Below are positions 46,819 through 55,366 of a stretch of DNA of 64,000 nt, in pieces. The notes under the pieces are model-generated. The model did not search any database, was not told the origin of the DNA, and was given only the letters and a program-made list of their open reading frames with translations. Origin of the DNA: CBDFLT01 sp965249225 (GTDB lineage Bacteria; Chloroflexota; Dehalococcoidia; Lucifugimonadales; G963668185); contig CBDFLT010000006.1 in NCBI GenBank assembly GCA_965249225.1, positions 124,001-188,000 on the forward strand, written 5' to 3'. Position numbers and translations under genes: made by a program. Position 1 is the stretch's first letter. Every line of letters starts with the position of its first letter.

Positions 46819-47181
46819 ATGCAGGAAGTCAGTCGAAGCTACGATCAAGCCGACGAGAACGCGAGGCAGGTGGTCCGACGGACCAGAAACGTTACACGTC
46901 GCAAGTACACACCTGAGGAGAAGGTACGGATCGTCATAGAGGGGATCCGCGGGGAGATATCAGTCAGCGCCTTGTGCAGGCGAGAGGGAATCAACCCCGG
47001 GGTCTATTACAAGTGGCTCAAGGACTACATGGAGGCGGGCAAGTCGAGGCTGAAGGGTGACACGCTACGGGAGGCGAACAAGGCGGAGGTCGATGCCTTG
47101 AAGCGCGAGAACGAGCGGCTCAAGGAACTTGTTGCTCAGCTGTCGGTGGAGAACCTGGTCCTGAAAAAAAGCCTCGGTTAG
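46819..47181 (+). CDS. IS3-like transposase OrfA, copy 1
   Basis: A 120-residue DNA-binding subunit. RKYTPEEKVRIVIEGIRG followed by VSALCRREGINPGVYYKWLK is the helix-turn-helix of IS3 OrfA proteins. The C-terminal DALKRENERLKELVAQLSVE is a leucine-zipper-like coiled coil used for multimerisation. AGGAG precedes ATG 46819. The gene ends just after an A7 run (47164-47170); the orfB frame is open across that run, so a -1 slip would produce an OrfAB fusion. Confidence 0.88.
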   Translation: MQEVSRSYDQADENARQVVRRTRNVTRRKYTPEEKVRIVIEGIRGEISVSALCRREGINPGVYYKWLKDYMEAGKSRLKGDTLREANKAEVDALKRENERLKELVAQLSVENLVLKKSLG

Positions 47182-47186
47182 AGCCC

Positions 47187-48179
47187 ATGGGCAAGCCCTA
47201 TGTGAGAAGGGAGGCCCAGCTCAAGGCGGAGGTCCTTCAGATCGTCGAGAGGTCTCCTCTGCCGGTCAGGCAGACCCTCCAAGAGTTGCAGATAGCACCC
47301 TCGACCTACTACCGCTGGAAGAGCAGGTATCGAGACAAGGGGTTTAACGGTCTGGTAGACCGGCCACCAGAGCCCAGGCGAGTGTGGAACCGGTTGGCTA
47401 CAAAGCAAAGACGGTACGTGGTCAGGTATGCGTTGGAGCACCCATCGTTGAGCCCGAGAGAGGTGGCGACCACCCTGGTGGACGAACAGGTCATGTACGT
47501 CTCCGAGTCCACCGTATACCGGATACTGAAGGAAGCGGGGCTCATCAAGCCGCCCGAGACCAAGGGCTTCCCAGCAGGAAAGGAGTTTCACACCAAGACT
47601 GCCAGGCCCAATGAGCTATGGCAGACCGATGCCAGCTACTTCTTCGTGGTGGGTTGGGGCTACTACTACCTGATCAGCGTGCTGGATGACTATTCCAGGA
47701 TGATCGTGGGCTGGAGGGTGCAGACCAGCATGAGCAGTGCCGACATCATCGACGTGGTCCAGGATGCGGTGGAGTTCACCGGTCAACCGACGGCGCCTGT
47801 AGAGCCAGGTCCAGCCCTTCTGAGCGACAACGGTCCAGGCTTTCTGTCTAGGGCGTTGGACGAGTTCCTAAGGGCCAGGTTCATGAAACACATCTTCGCC
47901 TCACCTTTCCATCCCCAGACCAACGGCAAGTTGGAGCGGTACCATCGCACAGCCAAGGCTAAGGTCAACGTCTTTGTCCACCACAGCCTGGAAGAGCTTG
48001 TAGCGGCTATGGAGGGCTTCGTAAGGTACTACAACTACGAGCGCTATCACGAGGCTTTGGGGAACATCACGCCGGCGGATATGTACCACGGACGCCAAGA
48101 CGCCATACTGGCGACGAGACAGGAGGTGAAGCAAAAGAGTCTAGCCGAACGGAGGTTGGCAAATCTGAGAACTGCCTGA
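47187..48179 (+). CDS. IS3-like transposase OrfB (DDE integrase), copy 1
   Basis: A 330-residue catalytic subunit. An N-terminal HTH (LPVRQTLQELQIAPSTYYRW) precedes an rve integrase core: the DDE residues lie in ELWQTDASYFF (D), ALLSDNGPGF (D) and HPQTNGKLERYHRTAK (E), followed by NYERYHEALGNITPADMY. All three catalytic residues are present and the frame is intact, so the element is potentially active. No ribosome site precedes the ATG, in keeping with expression by frameshifting from orfA. Confidence 0.9.
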   Translation: MGKPYVRREAQLKAEVLQIVERSPLPVRQTLQELQIAPSTYYRWKSRYRDKGFNGLVDRPPEPRRVWNRLATKQRRYVVRYALEHPSLSPREVATTLVDEQVMYVSESTVYRILKEAGLIKPPETKGFPAGKEFHTKTARPNELWQTDASYFFVVGWGYYYLISVLDDYSRMIVGWRVQTSMSSADIIDVVQDAVEFTGQPTAPVEPGPALLSDNGPGFLSRALDEFLRARFMKHIFASPFHPQTNGKLERYHRTAKAKVNVFVHHSLEELVAAMEGFVRYYNYERYHEALGNITPADMYHGRQDAILATRQEVKQKSLAERRLANLRTA

Positions 48180-48371
48180 GCCGGTTAGCGTCCAAGTTGC
48201 ACGCTTTAAAGGCTCCCCTTTTGTCCCACTTGTTTTGACGACGTACAGCCCTGAGTCGAGCGCGGTCATCACCGACAACGGCCTCTTCACAACTCATGGC
48301 TTGCTCAGACTGAGGACACCGTTACCTTGAACGAACGCAATCGGACTTAATTGCCGCGCTCATCGTCGTGA

Positions 48372-49376
48372 CTACTCCTCCCATACCTCCCGAAAGAGCC
48401 GGAGCCAGTTACCGCCCAGGACCTTGGTGACGTCGGCCGGGGAGTAACCTCGCTTGAGTAGCTCTTGTGCGACGTTGGACAGCTTATCCGTGGTCTCCAT
48501 CCCCTTCGGATGCACGACTGGATCGGGAAAGGGAATAGGATTCTCCTGATATTTGGTGCCTTGCTGGGAGAATATCCAGTCGAAGAAAGCTTTGGATTGG
48601 TCTTGTGTGTAGTCTGTCCCGATTCCCACGTGATCGACGCCTATTCTCTCCACCAGGTCATCGATGGCGTCCACGTAGTCTTGCACATTGGACTGAAAGC
48701 CGTTTCGCAGGAAAATAGGGAAAGCGTTGGCGCCTATGACTCCGCCTTTCTGCGCTATGAGTTTCAGAGCTTCGTCCGTCTTGTTGCGGACGTGACTGAC
48801 AAAGGAGCGGGCGTGTGCGTGTGTACATGCGACGGGTTTTTGGGACACGTCGACTGCCTCGACGGTCGTCCGATCTCCGACGTGAGAGAGGTCTACCAGG
48901 ATTCCAAGACGGTTCATCTCTGTGATAGCGTCTATCCCAAACTTGCTGAGGCCGTCGTCGGAGCGCTCGTAGCAGCCGTTGCCCAGGAGATTCCGCTCGT
49001 TATAGGTGATCTGGATGATTCGCACGCCCAACGCGTGGAACAGGGCAAGGCGGTCAAGATCATTCTCGATAGGGGAGGCGTTTTGCCAACCAAATACTAT
49101 CCCCACCTTGCCATCTCTTTTGGCCTGCAGGATGTCGTCCGCTGATTTGACCGGAGTCAAGATGTCTCCGTACTCCCTAAATCTGCGGAACCAGGCCGTT
49201 ATGTTGTCCATGGTGTCGCGGTAGTTCTCCCATATGGCGATAGTGGCGTTGATGGCCGTTACACCGCCTGAACGCAGGTTCTGGTATACCGCCGGGCTCT
49301 CCCAGTTGCTCACGTTCAGCCCATCGATCACCACGGCCTCATCGTAAAGCCTTGTTCCGTTGTCTTCTGGTGACAT
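48372..49376 (-). CDS. Membrane dipeptidase-like protein (M19 family)
   Basis: A 334-residue TIM-barrel protein. GILVDLSHVGDRTTVEAVDV and KPVACTHAHARSFVSHVRNK are the M19 metal/substrate segments, and VDHVGIGTDYTQ closes the barrel. The N-terminal metal motif H-x-D of renal dipeptidase is missing: the equivalent reads VVIDGLNVSNWES, and the bridging-Glu strand reads GWQNASPIEND rather than a G-x-E-G type. It belongs to a divergent subgroup that may hydrolyse dipeptides or other amides with an altered metal site. No signal peptide. Confidence 0.78.
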   Translation of the reverse strand: MSPEDNGTRLYDEAVVIDGLNVSNWESPAVYQNLRSGGVTAINATIAIWENYRDTMDNITAWFRRFREYGDILTPVKSADDILQAKRDGKVGIVFGWQNASPIENDLDRLALFHALGVRIIQITYNERNLLGNGCYERSDDGLSKFGIDAITEMNRLGILVDLSHVGDRTTVEAVDVSQKPVACTHAHARSFVSHVRNKTDEALKLIAQKGGVIGANAFPIFLRNGFQSNVQDYVDAIDDLVERIGVDHVGIGTDYTQDQSKAFFDWIFSQQGTKYQENPIPFPDPVVHPKGMETTDKLSNVAQELLKRGYSPADVTKVLGGNWLRLFREVWEE

Positions 49377-49524
49377 TTGGATCTATCCTCTGAACGATTA
49401 CAGTGAGTTGCAACTGTACCATATTCATCCACGGCCCTCTCCGGACCGTCGTGGTCTCGGACGAGCCGTCTGCTGAGGTGAACTTTTGAGGGATGTCCAA
49501 GCTACACAGCTAGGGGCGTAAGCG

Positions 49525-49995
49525 ATGCTAAAGACAACCGAAGTCGCCATCGTCGGTGGTGGGGCTATCGGATGCTCAATCGCGTACTACCTGTCCAGAC
49601 GGGGTGTCAAGAGCACCGTATTCGAGAAGGGGCGGTTCGCCTCGGGAGCCTCGGGGGCGACGGCCGGCGTCATCTGTCCAGCGGAGGAAATCGACCGTTT
49701 CAACGGACCACTTTTTAACCTAGGGTTGAAGAGCATGAAAATGTTCCCCGGTCTCGCTTCGGAGCTGCTGGAGGCGGGAATCGACCCTGAATTTCGCCAG
49801 ACGGGAATCCTAACCCTCGCCTTCACACCGGAACAGGTTGAGAGTATCCGGGAGAACCTTGTGTGGCAGGCTGAGCTGGGCTTGGGCATGATGTGGCTAG
49901 AAGCCGATGACGTCAAGGAACGGGAACCGGAAATCACCCCTGGCGTCCTGGGTGGTGTGTTCTCACCGGCAGGAGGCTCCATCATCCTCCATTAG
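49525..49995 (+). pseudogene. N-terminal fragment of a DAO-family FAD oxidoreductase
   Basis: TEVAIVGGGAIGCSIAYYLS is the FAD-binding fold, then FASGASGATAGVICPAEE and VKEREPEITPGVLGGVFSPA, which normally leads into 'GG-x-x-x-P' and the substrate domain. A TAG follows GGSIILH at residue 156, and no recognisable continuation is found downstream, so about 60% of a ~380-residue glycine/sarcosine-oxidase-type protein is missing. It probably makes no active enzyme. Confidence 0.75.
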
Positions 49996-50077
49996 TATGA
50001 CCACATGGTTTTGAGCCCAGGGTCCCAAGGTGGATGGGTAAATAATCCCAGGGGATTGGTGGGGCCATGGGCCTAGT

Positions 50078-50096
50078 GGCCGCACAGGTTGCGGCC
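50078..50096 (+). terminator. Hairpin between FAD fragment and TPP enzyme gene
   Basis: GGCCGCA (50078-50084) pairs perfectly with TGCGGCC (50090-50096) around CAGGT. CCTTAT follows, without a real T tract. It may be a terminator remnant of the truncated gene. A second GGGGCC...GGCCCC pairing of the same region is possible. Confidence 0.45.
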
Positions 50097-50171
50097 CCTT
50101 ATACGGTGGGGTATCCTACCTCTCACCGACCGAACATATGAGGATAAAATCCCTTTACCAGGAGGAGGACT

Positions 50172-51803
50172 GTGAATGGAGTAGCCGCAATCGCGGAGAT
50201 CCTTAAGAGAGAGGGGACCGAGTTCCTGGCGTGCTATCCAGCGCAGCCTCTCATCGAGGCGTGCGCCCTGGTGGGGATACGTCCCATAATGTGCCGCCAG
50301 GAGCGAATGGGCATGGCCATCGCGGACGGGTTCAGTAGAACGACGAACGGTAAACGAATCGGCGTGTTTTGCATGCAGCAGGGCCCCGGCAGTGAGAACG
50401 CGTTCCCCGGCGCGGCCCAGGCGTTCTCCGACAACGTGCCGATCCTGCTATTGCCGGATGGCGAGCCGACCCGCAGGGCCTTCATTCGCCCTACTTTCAG
50501 GGCAGTGGAGAACTATGGCGCGGTGACCAAGTGGATGGCGGAGATCAACCACGTGGACCGCATACCCGACCTCATGCGCCGCGCGTTCTACCACCTGCGG
50601 ACTGGCAAAGGCGGGCCGGTGCTCCTTGAGGTCCCGGCCGACGTGTGGACAGCCGAGCTAAAAGGAGGGTTGGACTACACCCCGGTCAGGGGCAACAAGA
50701 CGGTTCCTGATCACGCCGAGGTAAAGGAGGTCGCCGCGGTCCTGCTAAAGGCCAAGAATCTGGTGATCCACGCTGGCCAGGGTACACTTTACGCCGAGGC
50801 ATGGGATGAGCTACAGGAGTTCGCCGAGCTGCTCCAAGCCCCGGTCATGACGACCATGCAGGGGAAGAGCGCGTTCCCTGAGGACCACCCTCTCGCCCTC
50901 GGCGCTTCGTCGGCGGCAACCCCCAGGCCCACCGCGTACTTCGTCGATAAGGCGGATGTGGTCTTCGGTATCGGCACCAGCTTCACCAGGACCCCCTATG
51001 GGAAGACCATCCCGCCCGGAAAGGTGATGGTCCACTCAACCAACGACCCGGCCGACGTAAACAAGGACTACAAGGCCGACTACGCCCTTATCGGTGACGC
51101 GAAGCTGGTGTTGCAGGCGCTGATCGTCGACATTAAGCAGAGCACCAACGGCATCGGCAACCGTAATAACGGCGCTGCGGACGCCGAGGTGGCGGCTGTC
51201 CGAAGCGAGTGGATGGACCAGTGGATGCCACAGCTTACCTCTGACGAGGTCCCCATAAATCCTTACCGCATCCTCTGGGACACCATGAACAACGTGGACC
51301 TCGCCAACACCATCGCAACCCACGACGCCGGCAGCCCCAGGGACCAGATGGTGCCCTTCTGGAAGTGTGTGGCGCCCCGTACTTACATGGGATGGGGCAA
51401 GTCAACGCAGCTAGGATATGGGCTGGGCATTACCATGGGCGCCAAGCTGGCCGAGCCAGATAAGCTGTGCATCAACGTAATGGGCGATGCCGCCATCGGG
51501 ATGGTGGGAATGGACATCGAGACCGCGGCCAGGTCCAAGCTCGGCATCCTTACGATCGTGCTGGACAACGGCGCCATGGCCATGGAACGCTCAACCATGC
51601 CCTTCGCCACCGAGAAGTACGGAAGCGTATATGTAGGTGGCAATTACCGAGACGTCGCTAAGGGCCTGGGAGGTTGGGCCGAGCGGGTGGAGAAGCCAGA
51701 TGAGTTCGTACCGGCCCTGAAGCGGGCCATCGAGGTGACCAAGACCGGCCAGCCGGCTTTATTGGACTGCATCACCAAGGAAGGCTTCGACTTTTCTAGA
51801 TAA
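50172..51803 (+). CDS. TPP-dependent enzyme, acetolactate-synthase-like
   Basis: A 543-residue three-domain TPP enzyme. The catalytic Glu is in MCRQERMGMAIADGFSRTT; the middle domain has ALGASSAATPRPTAYFVDKA; the TPP/Mg site is VMGDAAIGMVGMDIETAARS with LDNG 25 residues later. Motif GDA...DNG is a slight variant of GDG...NNG. It resembles acetolactate synthase, sulfoacetaldehyde acetyltransferase and related carboligases or lyases; the precise substrate cannot be told. A strong AGGAGGAGG precedes the GTG start and a strong terminator follows. Confidence 0.82.
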   Translation: MNGVAAIAEILKREGTEFLACYPAQPLIEACALVGIRPIMCRQERMGMAIADGFSRTTNGKRIGVFCMQQGPGSENAFPGAAQAFSDNVPILLLPDGEPTRRAFIRPTFRAVENYGAVTKWMAEINHVDRIPDLMRRAFYHLRTGKGGPVLLEVPADVWTAELKGGLDYTPVRGNKTVPDHAEVKEVAAVLLKAKNLVIHAGQGTLYAEAWDELQEFAELLQAPVMTTMQGKSAFPEDHPLALGASSAATPRPTAYFVDKADVVFGIGTSFTRTPYGKTIPPGKVMVHSTNDPADVNKDYKADYALIGDAKLVLQALIVDIKQSTNGIGNRNNGAADAEVAAVRSEWMDQWMPQLTSDEVPINPYRILWDTMNNVDLANTIATHDAGSPRDQMVPFWKCVAPRTYMGWGKSTQLGYGLGITMGAKLAEPDKLCINVMGDAAIGMVGMDIETAARSKLGILTIVLDNGAMAMERSTMPFATEKYGSVYVGGNYRDVAKGLGGWAERVEKPDEFVPALKRAIEVTKTGQPALLDCITKEGFDFSR

Positions 51804-51844
51804 CAGTAACGTTTGGACGGGCTCCACTCATCGCCGTACGAGTA

Positions 51845-51874
51845 GGGGAGGGCACAAGCCCTCCCCAAACTTTT
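51845..51874 (+). terminator. Terminator after the TPP enzyme gene
   Basis: GGGGAGGGC (51845-51853) pairs perfectly with GCCCTCCCC (51858-51866) around ACAA. AAAC and TTTT (51871-51874) follow. The 9-bp GC-rich stem makes this the strongest hairpin in the window. Confidence 0.85.
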
Positions 51875-51918
51875 AAGAGCCGACTTTTGATATCACCAGA
51901 GGTTATGAGTAACCGGAA

Positions 51919-52579
51919 CTAGCTCACGGTAAAGGCGGCCAAGGCTCCAAGTGCGTTGATGAGCCAGTGGGTGAGAAATGGGCCATAGATCGCGCCGGTC
52001 CGAGTTCGCAGCCAGACCGAAGAACAGTCCACCGAGAAAAGCGGCAAACACCCCTCCCAGCACGCCCAGGGCCAGCACGAACCATGACCCAAACAGCTCA
52101 CTGCCTTCCAGTAGCTCCACCGTGGGCGCTATGTGCCACAGCGCAAAAGCGACGCTGGAGCCGATAAGCGCACGGCGTGCTCCAGCGGTCTCCAACCAGA
52201 CCCCGAACAACACTCCTCGGAAGGCCACCTCCTCAAGCAGGGCGGTGCCCAGAGGAATGCGCAGCAACGTCTGGTAAGCCATCGCGGACCGATCGAGCTC
52301 ATCTCAATTACGGGCGTTCGCCAAAGAGCTCAAGGACTCCGGTAGCACCGCGGCCAGGAATACAGGGGTTGGCAGTAAAAGGCCTAGAGGGATACTCCAC
52401 TTGAGCGCGGAAACCAGTCGGCTGGAGGAGAACCCAAGAACTCGCCAGGAGAAGCCATGACCCCGAGCCCACAGAATTAGGAGCAAGGCTACCGTCAGGT
52501 TTAGCGGGACATACAGCTGGTCGTGAAAGGGCAACAGGTTGTTATACAGCACCAGCAGGCCGGCGACCCTTAGCGCCAC
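51919..52579 (-). pseudogene. CPBP (Abi) membrane protease, in-frame TGA and frameshift
   Basis: The N-terminal part (from 52579) contains membrane helices such as LYVPLNLTVALLLILW. A TGA at 52301-52303 interrupts the frame (SSLANARN-stop-DELDRSAMAYQ), which then continues with IPLGTALLEEVAFRGVLFGV, the EE...R motif of CPBP proteases, and AFALWHIAP. Near 52010 the frame shifts, and the last helix (AIYGPFLTHWLINALGALAA) is in another frame ending at 51919. The TGA is not at a redox position and no Cys is expected there, so here it looks like true inactivation or an error. Confidence 0.75.
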
Positions 52580-52744
52580 TGGTTAGAACCCCCTGCCCGA
52601 ATTTTCCTATACGCAAGCACCGTGATGGCGATTGTCCCGCGTAATTCAACTTGACCTTGACATCATATATAATGGCGGCACAAGAGTTGTCACAGGGAAC
52701 GATCTCGGTGCTTTTGCATTTTCACCTCGTAAGCTGGTGCTAGC

Positions 52745-54187
52745 ATGGACGACAGAGACATAACACTGATGGCGCACCTGTTGCGTCGGGCCGGATTTGG
52801 GGCGACGCGAGAGGAACTTGAGGGGTACGTGGCCAAGGGTTATGAGGCCACGGTGGAAGAGCTGCTCCATCCGGGCGACCCTCAGAACATGCCCGACGAC
52901 ATCATTCGTCGCTACCACGAGAACTTCCACGCGTTCGACGCCATAGAGAACGGACCCGCCGCTTACTGGAAGTATCGAATGGTCACAACCAAGTGCCCGT
53001 TGGAGGAGAAGATCGCCCTCTTCTGGCACGGGGTGTTACCGACAGGCTACCTCAAGTTTAGTGAGCCCGTGTCGTGCCTCGATCAGATCGCGATGTTTCG
53101 ACAGTACGGCCTGGGAAAGTTCGATGCCCTGCTGCTAGAGCTGTCCAAAAGCCCGGCCATGATCATGTATCTCGACAACAACGATAACCACACGGGGGCG
53201 ATCAACGAGAACTACGGCAGGGAGCTGCTGGAGCTGTTCTCGATGGGCATAGGCAACTATACCGAGCAGGATATCAAGGAGTGCGCTCGGGCGTTTACGG
53301 GCTGGACGCTGGGCAACGCCGAGTACATGGCAACACGCGCTCGCGATAACTCATTCTGGCCTTACTCGGGTATCGCGTTCCACTTTAAGTATCGGGAAGA
53401 AGACCACGACGACGAGGTGAAGACGTTCCTTGGCGAGACGGGCCGGTTCAACGGCGAGGACATCATAGAGATCATATGCCGTCAGCCGGCCACGGCCCGT
53501 TTCGTGGCCCGGCACCTGTACGACTTCTTCGTTGCCGACGAGGCGCCGGTGCCCCAGTGGCCCTACACACCCCCAAAAGACCCCGACGCCATCGAGATGC
53601 TGGCCGAGGCCTACATGGAGAGCGCCCACGAGATCCGCTCGGTGCTGCGTGTGCTATTCAACTCGGACGTCTTCAAGTCGGACGCAGCCCGGTTCGCGCG
53701 TGTCAAAGGCCCTGCGGAGCTGGTGGCCGGGACGCTCCGATTAAGTGGAGGAGTCACTAGACCCAGCCTCGATATTATGGAGGTCGCCGACATTACCGAC
53801 TACATGGGCCAGACCCTCCTGTTACCTAAGTCGGTGGAGGGATGGCACGAGGGTGCGGAATGGATTAACAGCGGTTCGCTGGTCGAGCGGGTCAACTTCG
53901 CTGCCAGGGAGCTGGCCAATGTGGACAAGCCCGGCGTTCAGGCCATAATTGAACGCCTCGCCTCAGAGAACGGTGGCGTCCTGTCACCGGAGCAATTAGT
54001 CGATCGCTGTCTCGACCTGATAGGGCCTTTAGAGGTGTCGGAGGAGACGAGATCCACGCTCGTCGAGCACGTGTCGAGGCAAGGCGACCTGTCCCTCAGA
54101 GGACATGAGCCAGGAGACGCAGGGGAAATTCGCGTCGGAGAGCTGCTCGGCCTGATCGCCACGGTGAAGGAATACCAGCTGGCCTAG
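52745..54187 (+). CDS. DUF1800 family protein, copy 2
   Basis: A 480-residue protein, collinear with copy 1 over its whole length and by eye roughly three quarters identical (DITLMAHLLRRAGFGATREE; NYGRELLELFSMGIGNYTEQ; ICRQPATARFVARHLYDFFV). The differences are spread evenly, so the duplication is older than the IS insertions. No signal peptide. It is followed after 92 bp by the second NHL gene, as in copy 1, which shows the pair duplicated as a unit. Confidence 0.88.
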   Translation: MDDRDITLMAHLLRRAGFGATREELEGYVAKGYEATVEELLHPGDPQNMPDDIIRRYHENFHAFDAIENGPAAYWKYRMVTTKCPLEEKIALFWHGVLPTGYLKFSEPVSCLDQIAMFRQYGLGKFDALLLELSKSPAMIMYLDNNDNHTGAINENYGRELLELFSMGIGNYTEQDIKECARAFTGWTLGNAEYMATRARDNSFWPYSGIAFHFKYREEDHDDEVKTFLGETGRFNGEDIIEIICRQPATARFVARHLYDFFVADEAPVPQWPYTPPKDPDAIEMLAEAYMESAHEIRSVLRVLFNSDVFKSDAARFARVKGPAELVAGTLRLSGGVTRPSLDIMEVADITDYMGQTLLLPKSVEGWHEGAEWINSGSLVERVNFAARELANVDKPGVQAIIERLASENGGVLSPEQLVDRCLDLIGPLEVSEETRSTLVEHVSRQGDLSLRGHEPGDAGEIRVGELLGLIATVKEYQLA

Positions 54188-54279
54188 ATGCTGTTTCAGG
54201 ACCCGCTGCGAGGGTGGGGCGTATGTAAGTGGGCGCTGGAAGCGGCTTTTGACGATTTCCACTTGACGCAGGTGTAGGG

Positions 54280-55299
54280 TTGAGCACACAGGGCACCACC
54301 AAGACCTTCACGCTAAAGTACATCAAGACCATCGGTATACTGAACGATCAAGCCGCCGGTCGCGGGTTCCACAATCCCGTTGGCCTCACGCTTGGCAAGG
54401 ATGGACGCATCTTCGTTATGAACCGGGGTGCGCCCGAATTCTCCCGCGTCGGCGTGGTGAATCTCGATGAAGATTACCTCTACGAGTTCGGCACCCACGG
54501 CGACGGTGATGGACAGTTCAGGCTGCCGTCCTCCATAGCCATGGACAGCCGGGAGAGGGTCTACGTCACCGACGAGCACAACCACTGCGTCAACGTGTTC
54601 GGCCTTTCTGGTGAGTTCCTAAGCAAGTGGGGTGAATTCGGTACAGGCGACAGCCAGCTCGATGGCCCTTCCGGCCTCGCCTTCGACGCCGAGGACAACG
54701 TGTACGTCGTGGACCAGAACAACAACCGGGTCCAGAAGTTCACATCCGACGGCGAATATTTGCTTCAGTGGGGAGAGTTTGGCGCTGGCGATGGTCAGTT
54801 CAACCTTCCCTGGGGAATCACGCTGGACTCGCACGGCGACGTGTACGTGGCCGACTGGCGCAACGACCGCATCCAGAAGTTCACCCCAGAAGGTCGGTTT
54901 CTGGCCGAGTTCGGCGAGTCTGGGGAGGGCGATGGCCAGTTCCACAGGCCCTCCTCGATAGCTGTGGACGCAGAGGGGAATATCTACATCGCCGACTGGG
55001 GGAACCAGCGAGTGCAGGTGCTGCGGCCGGACGGTACCTTCCTATTGAAACTGCGAGGCCAGGCCACGCCATCCAAATGGGCGGAGGATTTCTTGGCTGC
55101 AAACCCCGACCAGCAGCGGGAGCGAAACAGGTCCAATCTGACGCCTGAGCTACCCTCTCACGTCGACAGCCCGTACAGGATTTCATCACAGACCGAGCCC
55201 TACTTCTGGGGACCGGTGTCGGTGGCGCTGGACAGGGAAGGAAGGCTCTATGTAATGGAGACCGCCCGCCACCGGTTTCAGGTGTACCAAAGGGGATAG
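54280..55299 (+). CDS. NHL-repeat beta-propeller protein, copy 2
   Basis: A 339-residue paralogue of the NHL protein at 45362. It shows the same blades (WGEFGAGDGQFNLPWGITLD / GDVYVADWRNDRIQKFTPEG) and the same insertion (ATPSKWAEDFLAANPDQQRE) before the final blade FWGPVSVALDREGRLYVMET. TTG start, matching copy 1 residue by residue in the first 20 positions. Likely a six-bladed propeller that partners the DUF1800 protein. Confidence 0.85.
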   Translation: MSTQGTTKTFTLKYIKTIGILNDQAAGRGFHNPVGLTLGKDGRIFVMNRGAPEFSRVGVVNLDEDYLYEFGTHGDGDGQFRLPSSIAMDSRERVYVTDEHNHCVNVFGLSGEFLSKWGEFGTGDSQLDGPSGLAFDAEDNVYVVDQNNNRVQKFTSDGEYLLQWGEFGAGDGQFNLPWGITLDSHGDVYVADWRNDRIQKFTPEGRFLAEFGESGEGDGQFHRPSSIAVDAEGNIYIADWGNQRVQVLRPDGTFLLKLRGQATPSKWAEDFLAANPDQQRERNRSNLTPELPSHVDSPYRISSQTEPYFWGPVSVALDREGRLYVMETARHRFQVYQRG

Positions 55300-55332
55300 C
55301 GGTCCCTATGTCCGATGGGGATGTAGACCGCT

Positions 55333-55366
55333 GCCGTCCCCGGCAGGACTCGAACATGTGACCCGC
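55333..55366 (-). other. Degenerate 3' half of a tRNA (Arg-like)
   Basis: Read on the - strand, GTTCGAGTCCTGCCGGGGAC resembles the T-loop and acceptor of a tRNA, preceded by GCGGGTCACAT. The T-stem has two mismatches, and no D-arm or anticodon arm is found upstream. It is probably a remnant left by integration or deletion. Confidence 0.4.

Larger units (their letters stand above)
46707..48247 (+). mobile_element. IS3-family-like insertion sequence, copy 1
   Basis: About 1,541 bp starting TGTGTATCGTCAGCAC and ending ACGTACA. The last ~26 bases, reverse-complemented, match the first 26 at 19 positions, with TG...CA ends as in IS3. It carries orfA and orfB with an A7 run at their junction. It inserted into the acylphosphatase gene. 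The element appears identical to the copy at 56706; the exact right end is ambiguous by one base. Confidence 0.88.
46699..48255. repeat. 8-bp direct repeats flanking IS copy 1
   Basis: GCCCTGAG occurs at 46699-46706 and again at 48248-48255, immediately outside the element. This is a target-site duplication. Collapsing the two copies into one restores the acylphosphatase frame. Confidence 0.85.
46440..48297 (-). pseudogene. acyP: Acylphosphatase gene split by IS copy 1
   Basis: The 3' part (46440-46698) encodes GRVQGVYYRDYAREHAQRLG and GWARNLHDGMTVEVVAEGP, the acylphosphatase signature with catalytic Arg and Asn. The 5' part lies on the other side of the insertion sequence: ATG at 48297, MSCEEAVVGDDRARLRA. 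Removing the element and one copy of the 8-bp repeat restores one open frame reading RARLRALIGGRVQGVYYRDY, giving a 102-residue protein of normal family length. Acylphosphatase hydrolyses carboxyl-phosphate bonds. A shortened product from TTG 46697 would lack the first strand. Confidence 0.85.
43833..55299 (+). repeat. Duplicated DUF1800 + NHL cassette
   Basis: The gene pairs at 43833-46399 and 52745-55299 share gene order, gene lengths (480 aa and 480 aa; 345 aa and 339 aa), TTG starts for the NHL member, and similar intergenic spacing of about 90 bp. The duplicated units are about 2.56 kb each and 6.3 kb apart. Confidence 0.8.

Noticed and set aside
52301..52303. In-frame TGA in the CPBP protease gene as a third selenocysteine codon
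   Set aside because: The surrounding position is not a Cys in the family, the protein is not a thiol-redox enzyme, and a separate frameshift near 52010 shows the gene is broken anyway.
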